In this document: one piece after another, positions 44,873 through 54,834 of the stretch
How the letters are laid out: each line of letters opens with the position of its first letter
Position numbering within the stretch: the stretch's first letter is position 1
From: Calditrichota bacterium
GTDB taxonomy: Bacteria > Calditrichota > Calditrichia > RBG-13-44-9 > J042
Length of the DNA stretch: 64,000 nucleotides
Direction: 5' to 3'
Assembly (NCBI GenBank): GCA_013150955.1
Contig: JAADJD010000020.1
Coordinates: 142,066 to 206,065, forward strand
Translations under genes and position numbers: made by a program
Notes under the pieces: generated by a model
The model's input: the letters and a program-made list of their open reading frames with translations, nothing else
What the model was told of the DNA's origin: nothing
Databases searched by the model: none

Positions 44873-47170
44873 ATGATTTTTGTGGAGAGGAAGCTGTTCT
44901 TGCCAGGGGGATTTTATGCGCTTCTGATGACCTTTCTCTGGTTATTCGCGACCGGAAACAATCTGGCGGAAGAAAAAGACCTGTTTAAAGGACGGCGGTA
45001 TGCCGTCGCTGTTCGAACCAACCCACCTCCCAAAATCGATGGATACGTTGATCCGCTCTGGCTAAAAGCGCCTGCGCAAACGGATTTCATTCAACGCTTT
45101 CCCAATCAGGGCGAAAAAGCCATTGCCGATACCCGATTTTACATCATGTATGATGACCACAATTTGTATTTGCTCTTCATTATGATTGATCCAGAACCGG
45201 AAAAGATTCCGGCCCGGTTGGTGGAGCGTGATTACATGTTTTATCCAGACGATAGCATCAATTTTTATCTGGACACCTTTAACGATAATCAGCGGGCTTA
45301 TTATTTTTCCACCAATCCCCTGGGAGTGGAACAGGATGGCCTCATCAGCGAGAATGGGAATAAGGTGGATATGTCCTGGGATTGTGTTTTTCATGTGGCG
45401 GCACGTCGCAATAAATATGGATGGGTCGCCGAATTTGCCATCCCATTTAAATCACTGCGGTTTGACAATTCAAAAAAGTATCAGGTGTGGGGATTTAACG
45501 TCTGGCGCATTCGAAAAATTAATCGGGAAATTTCTTACTGGAGTCTGGTCGACCAAAATTACAAGATGTTTCGTCTGGACAAGGGAGGCGTACTCATCGG
45601 TATTGATCAAAAGGTCAGTTCCGGGAATCACCTGGATTTTCTCCCGTTTGCCACGCTGCAGTTACAGACCCGGGGTGGAATGGATGAATGGATTTACAAG
45701 GGGGGATTGGATCTGCGCTACGGGATCACCTCGGATGTGACGCTGAACCTGACCCTGAATCCCGATTTCGGTCAGGTGGAAATCGATGAGGAACAGATTA
45801 ATCTGGATAAACGCTATGAGCTGTATTTACAGGAGAAACGTCCATTCTTCCTGGAGAATACCAATTTATTCCAGCTGCCCATTCAAACGTTTTATTCCCG
45901 GCGCATCGGTGCACGATCCGATATTAAAGGGGGGCTGAAACTGACGGGCAAGAGCGGCCCGTATTCGTTTGGATTGATCGGTGTGGCCACGGGCGACTGG
46001 CGCAATCAGGGACTTGGGGATCCCAATCGGGATCCCCCGGAGGAGTTGTTCACCGTGTTGCGAGTGCAGCGGGATATCTTCCGCAGTTCCAATATCGGAT
46101 TCATGTTAACCGGGGTCGAACAAAATCCAGGGGGTAGGCAATACTCCTTTAACCGTTCCGCTTCGGTAGACTGGAATTTGTTCATTGGCGCCCACCAGTT
46201 TTTTACGGGACAGCTCGTTCGTTCGGCTACATATGGCCCCGGTGGTGATGGTAACGCAGCGCGGTTTACACTGGGGCATTATGATCAAAACTTTCTGTTT
46301 TACCTGGATGGGTATTTCTACGACCCTGAATTCGAAGTCAATGGCACCGGTTTTTTCTGGAAGTTGCCGGACAAAGGCCACCGTCAGTGGACGCTATATC
46401 TGGAAGCCCATCCCATCGTCAACCGTCGGTTTTTGCGCAGCTGGGGGATAAGCGCCGGGATGGCATACATCCGCGAAACCCTGGAACAGAAACCGGGATT
46501 GGGAATCAATAACCGGTTCTGGTTGGAATTTCCTGATCAAAGTCGGTTGGAGTTAACGGTGGCCAATTACCAGGATGTGGAAACGGACTATCGTCAGCAA
46601 CCGCTTAAAGATATTGTGTATCGGGGGACGGATGCCAAGCTGGCGTTGCAAACGGATATTGGCAAGCCCGTCTCGGTTCGGCTGGAAATAGGTCAGAATC
46701 GCCATTACTACTTTCAGACATACACCACAGGGTACGATCGAGGAATTCTGGCATCCGTGATGGTAAAGCCCATGTCCAACACATTCTTTGAATTAATTTA
46801 TGAACGGCGTCAGTTTCTGGACAACAACTTCCGGCTGATGCCCATCGAAGCGATTGGCCAGAATGATGCTCAGATATGGATTTTAAAAGGACGTTATTTA
46901 TTTACTCGCGATGTATTCGCCCGAGTTTTTGCCCAGTACACCAATGCGGCCGAATACTATGAATATGTGCAGGATGCTCTGGGCAATTACTATTTAAAAT
47001 ACACCGTATTTGATCGCATTAGCGCCAACTTATTGCTGGGTTGGCGATTTACCCCCTTGAGCGCGGCTTATCTGGTTTACACCGAAGAATGGGATAATTT
47101 TGGAAGACCTCAAATTGCTTCCAGTAATCGCATTTTATTTTTTAAACTGTCTTATTTGTTTAGCTGGTAG
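44873..47170 (+). CDS. DUF5916 outer-membrane protein with N-terminal CBM9-like domain
   Basis: Exported (signal in the first about 37 residues). Residues about 45-240 form a carbohydrate-binding family 9-like beta-sandwich (PPKIDGYVDPLWLKAP, ADTRFYIMYDDHNLYLLFIM, WVAEFAIPFKSLRF). The remainder is the DUF5916 region: LNPDFGQVEIDEEQINLDKRYELYLQEKRPFFLENTNLF is highly typical, followed by barrel-like alternating strands to the end (FFKLSYLFSW). Members are common in Bacteroidota and Gemmatimonadota; substrate is unknown. A GAGG SD precedes the ATG. Confidence 0.88.
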   Translation: MIFVERKLFLPGGFYALLMTFLWLFATGNNLAEEKDLFKGRRYAVAVRTNPPPKIDGYVDPLWLKAPAQTDFIQRFPNQGEKAIADTRFYIMYDDHNLYLLFIMIDPEPEKIPARLVERDYMFYPDDSINFYLDTFNDNQRAYYFSTNPLGVEQDGLISENGNKVDMSWDCVFHVAARRNKYGWVAEFAIPFKSLRFDNSKKYQVWGFNVWRIRKINREISYWSLVDQNYKMFRLDKGGVLIGIDQKVSSGNHLDFLPFATLQLQTRGGMDEWIYKGGLDLRYGITSDVTLNLTLNPDFGQVEIDEEQINLDKRYELYLQEKRPFFLENTNLFQLPIQTFYSRRIGARSDIKGGLKLTGKSGPYSFGLIGVATGDWRNQGLGDPNRDPPEELFTVLRVQRDIFRSSNIGFMLTGVEQNPGGRQYSFNRSASVDWNLFIGAHQFFTGQLVRSATYGPGGDGNAARFTLGHYDQNFLFYLDGYFYDPEFEVNGTGFFWKLPDKGHRQWTLYLEAHPIVNRRFLRSWGISAGMAYIRETLEQKPGLGINNRFWLEFPDQSRLELTVANYQDVETDYRQQPLKDIVYRGTDAKLALQTDIGKPVSVRLEIGQNRHYYFQTYTTGYDRGILASVMVKPMSNTFFELIYERRQFLDNNFRLMPIEAIGQNDAQIWILKGRYLFTRDVFARVFAQYTNAAEYYEYVQDALGNYYLKYTVFDRISANLLLGWRFTPLSAAYLVYTEEWDNFGRPQIASSNRILFFKLSYLFSW

Positions 47171-47194
47171 CTTTCGCAAATGGGTTAATCATAC

Positions 47195-47830
47195 ATGAAT
47201 GTACCCGATACGATTCCGCCGGATCTGGAGTTTGAACATTTAATCTGGCAACAGAACATTCGCTACATTGCGGGGATAGACGAGGCAGGTCGGGGCCCTC
47301 TTGCCGGGCCGGTGGTGGCTGCTGCGGTGATCTTTGAACCCTACACTTACATTGATGGGGTTCGCGATTCGAAAAAGCTTACGCCGGAACAGCGGGAACG
47401 GCTATTTGAGGAGATCCAGGCGCATGCACTCAGTATCGGGATTGGGGTGGTTTCGCCCACCGAGATTGATCGCATAAACATTCGTCAGGCAACCTTCAAG
47501 GCCATGCGCATGGCCATTGGCCGATTGAAAATCAATCCCCAGTATCTGCTCATCGATGGGGAGGAGCTTCCGGAAAATTTTTATCCCCAGGAAGCCCTGA
47601 TCGGCGGGGATGAACGTTGTTTCACCATTGCCGCGGCGTCCATCCTGGCTAAAGTTACCCGGGATCGGATGATGCTGGAATTTCACCAGCAATATCCTCA
47701 ATATGGGTTTGATCGGCATAAGGGATATGGTACCGAGCTTCATCGGGAGATGATTCTTAAACACGGCCCATGTCCCATTCACCGAAGATCCTTTTTAAGG
47801 AAGCTGTTAGGAGAGGATGGAAGTCGCTAA
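47195..47830 (+). CDS. rnhB: Ribonuclease HII
   Basis: Cleaves RNA in RNA-DNA hybrids and single ribonucleotides in DNA. The catalytic Asp-Glu pair is in IAGIDEAGRGPLAGPVVAAAV, the DSKKLTPEQRE motif follows, and the third and fourth acidic residues are in LLIDGEELP and IAAASILAKVTRDRMM. The YPQYGFDRHKGYGTELH block is present. 211 residues is typical. It follows the DUF5916 gene by 24 bp and converges with the giant surface-protein gene. Confidence 0.95.
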   Translation: MNVPDTIPPDLEFEHLIWQQNIRYIAGIDEAGRGPLAGPVVAAAVIFEPYTYIDGVRDSKKLTPEQRERLFEEIQAHALSIGIGVVSPTEIDRINIRQATFKAMRMAIGRLKINPQYLLIDGEELPENFYPQEALIGGDERCFTIAAASILAKVTRDRMMLEFHQQYPQYGFDRHKGYGTELHREMILKHGPCPIHRRSFLRKLLGEDGSR

Positions 47831-47856
47831 GTCCTTTCAAGAAGCGTGCAAAACAA

Positions 47857-47886
47857 TGCCCGGCGATGGGGGAAAATCGCCGGGCA
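47857..47886. terminator. Strong hairpin between convergent genes
   Basis: A perfect 11-bp stem TGCCCGGCGAT/ATCGCCGGGCA with an 8-base loop, 27 bp after rnhB and 33 bp after the end of the convergent giant gene. No clear T-tract follows in either direction, so it may act as a transcript-end stabiliser rather than a classical terminator. Confidence 0.6.
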
Positions 47887-47918
47887 AATGCGCATCCCGC
47901 TCTCCCTTTCCGGCACCA

Positions 47919-50900
47919 TTAGCGAATTAACATCATTTTCCGGGTTTTAATCCGATTACCAGCTTTTAATACCAGAAGGTAGATCCCACTTGCCTGGGGA
48001 ATGTTGTGATCGTTGTCCCCTTTCCAGAGCACGGTGTGGTATCCCCGGGAAAGTCGCTGGTTGGCAATCAAAGTCCGGACCTTCTGGCCTAAAAGATTGT
48101 AAACAATGACCGACACCTGTTCGTCCCCGGGCAGGGCAAATTTGATCACCGTTTCCGGATTAAACGGGTTGGGGAAGTTTTGATACAGGGTCAACTCGCG
48201 AGGCAGGATGTCTATCTCTCCAAAAACCTGCTCCACAAATTCACGGGTACCGACAATTAATTTAAAATCCCGGGCATTTTCCTGCTGCCGTAATTCAAAG
48301 GAATATTCGGGCTGTTTCTGCAAATTAATCGGGATGTGCGTGCCCTTATCCCAGAGCCAGATTTCAAACTCAGAAGGAATTTTTCCCAGGATTTCAAAAG
48401 TGAGTTGGATGGATCGGGATGGTGATTGGGTGGAAACGGTAAAATCCCATACGTCTCCGTTTTCCTTCACAGATCGCCAGTCCGTACTGAACGATCCGGG
48501 GATGTCCCAATCTGGATGAGAAAAGTACAGCGATATAAAATCCCCAATTGCCGGTGGTTCAAACCAATCCAGCGGGTCGTAACCGTCTGTGGCCACAGCC
48601 GCCATACCAGCATAATTGTCCCGATCCATCGCCGTCTCGTTGCCAGCCTGAATGCGAATAGCCCAGCCGTCCTGAATTTCAAAGGGGCTTGCCGGTTTCT
48701 GCAAACCGGCCTCGATGGGATAAAAAACCAGAGCCGCTTGATTGTCCAGCGCGTTTACAAAATAGCCTTCCCAGGGTTGTAACACTGTAGCCGCTTCGTA
48801 GCCACCGGATTGGGGATTATAACCCCACAGATCATTGGCGATATTGCCCACGCGTTTCACTGTAGACCAGTCCACCGGAAATGCAAAGGGATTACCGATT
48901 TGATTCCAGCCTTTTTGAAGCGATACAACAAACGAATCGGCAACGGGAGTGGAAATCCCGGAACCGGTATTGAATGAGGTCGCTGTTCGGGTGGCCAACC
49001 AGAAAGCCAGGCCTGGCTGGAAGGCCCCGATGGATTTGTCCTTGTCACTCAATTCCACATATTCTCCGTTGATCCAGCGGAAAAGGCGCCATTTGTATTC
49101 GTTGTATTCTCCCAGATTGTCCCCCAGAACCGCCAGTGGAGAAGGATCGTCCAGTTGAAGGGGAACGGAGACCATCTGATATCGCCCATCACTAATTAAA
49201 TTGCGATCCAGGTTTTGCATTTTTACGGGAAGATTGAACACGCCCTGTTCCGGGTAGCGGGTAACAAATTGGCCGTTAGAAATCTTGAAATAGTAGACCG
49301 CGCCGCGCTCTGAGGCCAACCATGCCGGCAGGGTTGCTCCGTATTGCTGTGGATTAATCGGCTGCAGATCGGTGGAGTCAAATTCGGTTTTGCCACCCAC
49401 ATGGTAAAAAATTCGGGCATATGCGATGGGCAAATCCGAGCGGAGTTGAATTTGAATTTCCATCTGACTACCGGGACTGGCCGAAATGGCTGTCGGATCG
49501 AACGTAACCTGTGGCGGTTCCGGTAATTTTCCGATTCCCTGCATCTGGATGGTGTAAAACCCGTTATTGGTTGCATCGGAATAGATGAAAATTTTCCCCG
49601 AATAAGTCTGAGCCTGTGTGGGATGAAATGTCACCCGCAACGTTTCCTGTTGCTGGGGTGCCATCGTTAAGGGAAGGATCCGGGAAAACTGGAAGGAAAA
49701 AGCCGGAGAGTTGCTTACGATACTGTCGATCGTAAATGAACTGTATTGATGACTATTGGCGATGGTCACCAGATAGGGCGGGGAGACGGAGTCCACCAAA
49801 ACGGTATCAAAATTGATGGTTTCAGCTGAGACCTGGATCGTTCCGCGAGAATAAATTCCCTCTCCGGAAAGCGACACCGTGATAAGCGATTGGTTGGGAT
49901 CATTACTTTTGATCTGCAACTCTCCCTGGTAGCTTGTCTCCTCTGTAGGCCTGAAAACGATCGGAATGGGGTAAACCTCCTGAGCCATCAAAAGAAATGG
50001 GAATATGCTGGTATCCAGAAAGGTTATATAGAATCGGTTTCCCTGGACGCTAATATTATCAATACGCACAGGATACATCGCATGGGTATTCGACAGCAAT
50101 ACGGTGATTGTATCCCGTTGCTGGAGATAAACCTGCCCAAAATTGACGGTTGTGGTGGAAATGCTGAGACTCCCCACATTAAAAATCCCTACTCCGGATA
50201 GATTGACCTGGGTTGGGCTGTTACTGGCGTTGCTGTAAATTGTTAGAATGCCGTAGTAATTTCGTGTGGTGTCTGGTTTAAAATAAACGTTCAGGGTAAT
50301 GGATGAACCGGGATCCAGACGGTAGGGGAAAGAAACGTCGCTTTCAAAATAGAATGCCGGTTCGTTAATGGTGATGCTGTCCAGTCTGAGATCGTACACC
50401 GAACTGTTGTTAATCAACGTGAGTTCCCAGGGTTCCGAGGTCAGCCCGATGTTTACTTCCCCAAAATTCTGTTCATTTTGCGAAAGCACCAGTTCCGCCG
50501 GGGATCGATCCACTCCCTGGCCTTTTAGCAGAACGGATACCGGATTTTCTTCTGTGTCCGGGTCATTCGAATAGATCTGCATGATGGTTTCATAACGATC
50601 CAGCGTTTCCGGAGTAAATTGAAATTCCAGCTGTGCGCTCTGTCCGGGAGCGATTTCAATGGGCAACGTCGGATTGATCAATCGAAAGGCGGTGTCCGGG
50701 ATGACGACCTGATGGATGATCAGATTCGCGTCCCCGGTGTTTTTTACCAGAAGGTTTTGTTTCACCGAATAGCCCACATAAACCCCACCGAAATCGATCT
50801 CGGTAACACCGGACAGGTCAATGTCTGCCGCCACGCCTTTTCCGGCAAGGGAAACATTATGCTGGGACTGATACACGTCATCGCTGTTGATAATCAGAGT

Positions 50901-53390
50901 TGCCGAAAAACTTCCCGTCTGATTGGGGCGAAAACGAACGGTAACTGTCTTTTGTGCACCAATGTCGATGGTAAAGGGAGTGGTTACTCCCTGCAAATAA
51001 AATGCGTTTTTTCCCGTGGTGATAATGTCCATGCCGTTGATCGTTAGCGCGGCATTACCGACGTTTGTCAGGGTGAGTTCCAGATCCGTTGAGTCTCCCA
51101 CGTAAGTATTCCCGAAATCCAGAGTATTGGTAGCAAGTTCTAACAATCCGCCGGTGCCATTACCATACAGATCGACTTGATAAACCGGTTGAGTTGGGTC
51201 GTTGGTTTGCATGGTTAATTTCACGGACAGATCACCTACCGAATCCGGCTGAAAGACCATCCGCAGGGTATCGTACTGGAATGTAGTTAATTCGAATTTG
51301 TCGGGTTGGGAAGCAAAGCTCCAGTGGGATGCATGAACACCTGTAATTTGGAAATTGGAAATGGTGAGCAACGAATTCCCGTCATTCCGGAATACAATTT
51401 CGAACGGTTGAGACTGTCCCACCGGTACACTCATGGTCGATAGCAGTGTCACTTTGTAAATTTCCGGCGCCTGTTTCATCCGGTATAAGCCCTGGTAGGT
51501 TTTATAATAAATCACCTCGGGATCGTATCGCGAAATATCTCCCCCAAGGGAACTGGTTAGTTGCAGGTTGCTTTTATCGTACATATTGTTCCAGGTTTTG
51601 CCGTGATCAAAACTTTTCATTTGACGGTAGCCGAATAAATAATGGTGCCGGCTATTGGTGGGATCAATAACCACTTCCCTCCAGTAACCGCTCTCGGAGA
51701 TTTTTGAGAATTGTGTTCCACCGTTGGTGCTCCGATAAACATAGCCGGAGTTGGTAATCACATACAACGTGTCGATGGTTTGGGGGTAAAAAGTGACTTT
51801 TTCCGGGATTTCCTGAAGATTTTCAAAAAATGTTCCACTTAAATTGACCCAGGAGATCCCGTCGTATCGGTAAAGCTCCCACATGGTGCAAACATAAAGG
51901 GATGTATTTAAGTAATTGTAGGTGGCCCCATACGCAAACGTGGGAAACCCATCTGGCACATTTAGGCGATGCCAGGTTTGTCCCCAGTCATCCGAGTAAA
52001 GGACAGGGGAACGATTCACCACCAGGGCTCGGCCGGTCAAATAAATCCGCTTATTGACCGAGTCGTAAACGATATCTTGATATTCATACAGGCTATCGGT
52101 GGCCTGGCGATTCTCCCAGCTGGATCCATTGTTTTCGCTGATGAAAAATCCTTTTTTTTCGGTGACCAATAGAATTTTTCCGGGTTCGTCTTCAGGCCAG
52201 ATCAGATCCTTCACTACCAAGTCGGTCAGGCCAATGTTTACTGGCCCCCAGGATTTGCCCCCATTTAAACTGCGATATACGCCGCCGTTGCGGGAGGCGG
52301 CAATTAAAATATCCGGATTCGTTGGAGATTCTACCACCCGCACAATGTTGGCGCCATATAGCCCTTGATTGTAGGGCAACCAGTTGTTACCTCCATCGAT
52401 GGTTTTGTAGACGCCATTTCCGTTGGTCAGGGCATAAAGGACCTGCGGATTTCGGGGATCGATGAGCACCTCCGTGATATCGGTATTCATCATGCCGTTG
52501 GTGGACAGGCGTTGCCAGGTGGCGCCGCGATCTTGCGACACATAAATGCCCCCATCCGATCCGCTTTTTCGAGCGGCAATATAGATGGTGTTGTTATCCG
52601 CCAGATACCGAATCGATTTGATGCCAATCGATGCCCCCAGGTCCACATATCGCTTTTCCCAGGTGTTCCCCTGGTCGTAGGAAATAATGATGGAGTTGGT
52701 ATACCAATCTTCATACAGAATGATCAGGCTATCATCATAAGGAGAAATGGAAATTTTGTAGAAAGTTTTATTGGTTACCTGCAGCAAATTGTTGGAAATA
52801 TCGGTCCAGGTTTGTCCACCGTCCGTGGATTTAAACAGGCTATCCGACGTGCTGAGAAATACCAGCAGGGGATTTTCCGGTGAAACGGAAATGTCGCGCA
52901 GGGTGACGTTTGGATCTTCAAAAATGATCTGCCAGGTATCTCCTTTATCATAGCTGGCAAAGGCCCGATCGTTGGTTGTGGCAATACTGTACATATAATG
53001 GGTGTTGGCAAAGCAGATGGACAATCGGCCATATGGTTGATTGTCTTTGTAGGGCTTATACTCCCAGGTAGTCCCAAAGTCCCCGCTAATCAGTAGATGG
53101 TTATAGTTGTTCACAAAAATGCTATCGCTGAATTGGGGATGGATATGGACCCCATAGATGAGCGAAAATCCATAATCAAACTTCGTCCAGCTCAATGCTG
53201 CGTCGGTAGAATAATATCCCGTTGAAGACGAGTTGAATATGATCAGGCTATCCGGAGCGGTTAATGCAATGTCTCCATAAAACAAACTGGATCCATATAA
53301 GGGGAGTCGTTCCCATGTATTGTAATTTTGTGTGTATCCGGTAACGATCAAAGCTAAGAGCATCAGGGTAGTGAAAAGGTACTTTTTCAT
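47919..53390 (-). CDS. Giant secreted propeller/ASH-repeat protein with type IX sorting domain
   Basis: 1823 residues. Signal MKKYLFTTLMLLALIVTGYTQ, SD GAGGAG 8 nt upstream. Residues about 25-635 are BNR/sortilin-type propeller repeats (SYDQGNTWEKR, STDGGQTWTDIS, SQDRGATWQRL). Residues about 640-1285 are six roughly 100-residue ASH/HYDIN-like (choice-of-anchor D) Ig repeats, marked by LDFGNTYVG, IDFGGVYVG, NFGEVNIG and NFGQVYL. A further beta-rich region follows, then a C-terminal sorting domain from about 1733 (LYQNFPNPFNPETVIKFALP ... LLGQKVRTL). It is the last gene of an operon with the CsgG/PEGA gene. Predicted to be exported and surface-attached. Adhesive role inferred. Confidence 0.9.
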   Translation of the reverse strand: MKKYLFTTLMLLALIVTGYTQNYNTWERLPLYGSSLFYGDIALTAPDSLIIFNSSSTGYYSTDAALSWTKFDYGFSLIYGVHIHPQFSDSIFVNNYNHLLISGDFGTTWEYKPYKDNQPYGRLSICFANTHYMYSIATTNDRAFASYDKGDTWQIIFEDPNVTLRDISVSPENPLLVFLSTSDSLFKSTDGGQTWTDISNNLLQVTNKTFYKISISPYDDSLIILYEDWYTNSIIISYDQGNTWEKRYVDLGASIGIKSIRYLADNNTIYIAARKSGSDGGIYVSQDRGATWQRLSTNGMMNTDITEVLIDPRNPQVLYALTNGNGVYKTIDGGNNWLPYNQGLYGANIVRVVESPTNPDILIAASRNGGVYRSLNGGKSWGPVNIGLTDLVVKDLIWPEDEPGKILLVTEKKGFFISENNGSSWENRQATDSLYEYQDIVYDSVNKRIYLTGRALVVNRSPVLYSDDWGQTWHRLNVPDGFPTFAYGATYNYLNTSLYVCTMWELYRYDGISWVNLSGTFFENLQEIPEKVTFYPQTIDTLYVITNSGYVYRSTNGGTQFSKISESGYWREVVIDPTNSRHHYLFGYRQMKSFDHGKTWNNMYDKSNLQLTSSLGGDISRYDPEVIYYKTYQGLYRMKQAPEIYKVTLLSTMSVPVGQSQPFEIVFRNDGNSLLTISNFQITGVHASHWSFASQPDKFELTTFQYDTLRMVFQPDSVGDLSVKLTMQTNDPTQPVYQVDLYGNGTGGLLELATNTLDFGNTYVGDSTDLELTLTNVGNAALTINGMDIITTGKNAFYLQGVTTPFTIDIGAQKTVTVRFRPNQTGSFSATLIINSDDVYQSQHNVSLAGKGVAADIDLSGVTEIDFGGVYVGYSVKQNLLVKNTGDANLIIHQVVIPDTAFRLINPTLPIEIAPGQSAQLEFQFTPETLDRYETIMQIYSNDPDTEENPVSVLLKGQGVDRSPAELVLSQNEQNFGEVNIGLTSEPWELTLINNSSVYDLRLDSITINEPAFYFESDVSFPYRLDPGSSITLNVYFKPDTTRNYYGILTIYSNASNSPTQVNLSGVGIFNVGSLSISTTTVNFGQVYLQQRDTITVLLSNTHAMYPVRIDNISVQGNRFYITFLDTSIFPFLLMAQEVYPIPIVFRPTEETSYQGELQIKSNDPNQSLITVSLSGEGIYSRGTIQVSAETINFDTVLVDSVSPPYLVTIANSHQYSSFTIDSIVSNSPAFSFQFSRILPLTMAPQQQETLRVTFHPTQAQTYSGKIFIYSDATNNGFYTIQMQGIGKLPEPPQVTFDPTAISASPGSQMEIQIQLRSDLPIAYARIFYHVGGKTEFDSTDLQPINPQQYGATLPAWLASERGAVYYFKISNGQFVTRYPEQGVFNLPVKMQNLDRNLISDGRYQMVSVPLQLDDPSPLAVLGDNLGEYNEYKWRLFRWINGEYVELSDKDKSIGAFQPGLAFWLATRTATSFNTGSGISTPVADSFVVSLQKGWNQIGNPFAFPVDWSTVKRVGNIANDLWGYNPQSGGYEAATVLQPWEGYFVNALDNQAALVFYPIEAGLQKPASPFEIQDGWAIRIQAGNETAMDRDNYAGMAAVATDGYDPLDWFEPPAIGDFISLYFSHPDWDIPGSFSTDWRSVKENGDVWDFTVSTQSPSRSIQLTFEILGKIPSEFEIWLWDKGTHIPINLQKQPEYSFELRQQENARDFKLIVGTREFVEQVFGEIDILPRELTLYQNFPNPFNPETVIKFALPGDEQVSVIVYNLLGQKVRTLIANQRLSRGYHTVLWKGDNDHNIPQASGIYLLVLKAGNRIKTRKMMLIR

Positions 53391-53418
53391 TGCCAGATCT
53401 CCTCACGCATTTATTGCT

Positions 53419-54279
53419 TTATTTTTGGCCAGGGGGTAATGGCGGCAATCCGATGGGTTCTTCCTGTTCCGAGGCCAGTCCGGCTCCCTGTTTGGAGCCC
53501 AGTAAAACAGCGGCCAGAATGCCACCACCGGCTACCAGGGTTCCCGCGCCTACCCAGAACCAGGTTTTCTTCCGGGAGGCCTTCTTTTCCAGTTTCACGG
53601 TTAGTTTACCGGCTTTGTTGACCTTTACTTTGCCTTTCCATTCCCTGTATCCATCGTGTTTGATGCGAACTTCGTGAACCCCTTCTTCCAGTGTGGCCAC
53701 CAACGGGGAAAGTCCCAGGTACTTCCCATCCACATAAACCGAACTATTACCGGGTTCGGAGAAAATTTTAATTTCGAAGGTTTTCAATTCAATCCGGATA
53801 CCTGCCAGCTGTTTGGCCAATCGCTCCAGTAAGGCTATCAGATTCTCCTTACTGCCGGAAACATTTTCGCTCATGGTGCGGGTAACTTTCCCGGTTTCCA
53901 CATTAACGATGCGAAGATCCACCGTGTACGTGTCCTCGATTTTCCCAATGCTTCCGGTGATGATCTGCTGCACACCCAGAAGCTTACCGGCCTGGCTGAT
54001 GGACTCTTCAGAAATCACCCCACTCATCTGCAGACCGATTTCTTCCAGGATCAGGTTGATTTTTTCCCTCTCCACCACGGTAAATTTTTGCGTTTCGACC
54101 AGGACTGAGCGAAATCGATCGGTAAGTGCGGCGGCTTCAGCTGCAGAAATGCCCTTCCCCTCGAAATCGAACACCGCAATATTTACCCGTTTTGCGGGTA
54201 CCTGCCCCATGACAAGTTGTAGGATGGGTTGGGTAATGAGCAAAAATACCAGGATAAAACAAAGTATGCATCGATTCAT
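53419..54279 (-). CDS. CsgG/LpoB-like exported protein with PEGA domain
   Basis: The ATG at 54279 follows GGAGGG by 6 nt and starts a signal peptide (MNRCILCFILVFLLITQPILQLVMG); the track start at 54351 adds an unsupported tail. Residues about 30-165 match the CsgG/LpoB-type domain (VNIAVFDFEGKGISAAEAAALTDRFRSVLVETQKFTVVERE ... GVQQIITGSIGKIEDTYTVDLRIVNVETGKV). A PEGA domain follows at about 190-245 (NSSVYVDGKYLGLSPLVATLEEGVHEVRIKHDGY). Then comes a hydrophobic segment (FWVGAGTLVAGGGILAAVLLG). It lies 28 bp upstream of the giant protein gene, so the two are probably one operon. Confidence 0.85.
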   Translation of the reverse strand: MNRCILCFILVFLLITQPILQLVMGQVPAKRVNIAVFDFEGKGISAAEAAALTDRFRSVLVETQKFTVVEREKINLILEEIGLQMSGVISEESISQAGKLLGVQQIITGSIGKIEDTYTVDLRIVNVETGKVTRTMSENVSGSKENLIALLERLAKQLAGIRIELKTFEIKIFSEPGNSSVYVDGKYLGLSPLVATLEEGVHEVRIKHDGYREWKGKVKVNKAGKLTVKLEKKASRKKTWFWVGAGTLVAGGGILAAVLLGSKQGAGLASEQEEPIGLPPLPPGQK

Positions 54280-54587
54280 AAAATACCCTCCTGCAACGGC
54301 TTGAGAATTTATGTGATAAACAGTGATTATCTGCGACGGTAGCACAGTCAATAAAGATTAAAGGGAGAGTTTAAAACAGATGGAAAATGCGCAACCCGGT
54401 TCCGTTACGGCGAAAATCGTGAGTAAACCGCTAAATCCGTGTTCAAAAGGACATTACGATTATTCCCCCTGATCCCCACACAATTTCTATTTTTTCGGAT
54501 AAATTTTTCAAAACCTTACACTTTATTTGGTAGTTTTGTGCCGGGTGTGCTGTATTTGGAATTTCGCTTCTGGGAAATGGGAGGGCA

Positions 54588-54760
54588 TTAACCCAGATTA
54601 TGCAATAAACCACGAATCACACGAATAAAACCAAAAATATCTACAAAATCGTGAATAAACCACAAAACACATTTTCATCCAGATATCATCCAATGGATTT
54701 TATTATTTTTATTCGTTTTAATTCGTGTCATTCGTAGGCTAAAGCATATTCCAGGTTTAA
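54588..54760. repeat. Dispersed palindromic element, copy 6 (inverted orientation)
   Basis: TTAACCCAGATTATGCAATAAACCACGAATCACACGAAT at the left, central CATTTTCATCCAGAT (reverse of the other copies), and TTCGTGTCATTCGTAGGCTAAAGCATATTCCAGGTTTA at the right. It sits just downstream of the ykgJ-like pseudogene. The rest of 54280-54834 holds only the presumed promoter of the CsgG/PEGA gene; I see no ORF there. Confidence 0.85.
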
Positions 54761-54834
54761 CGTGAAGCGCCCCGGCTCCGTCTGGTCTTCAAACGTGATT
54801 CGCCGTTCGAAACGGAAGTTGATGTAAAATGGCC

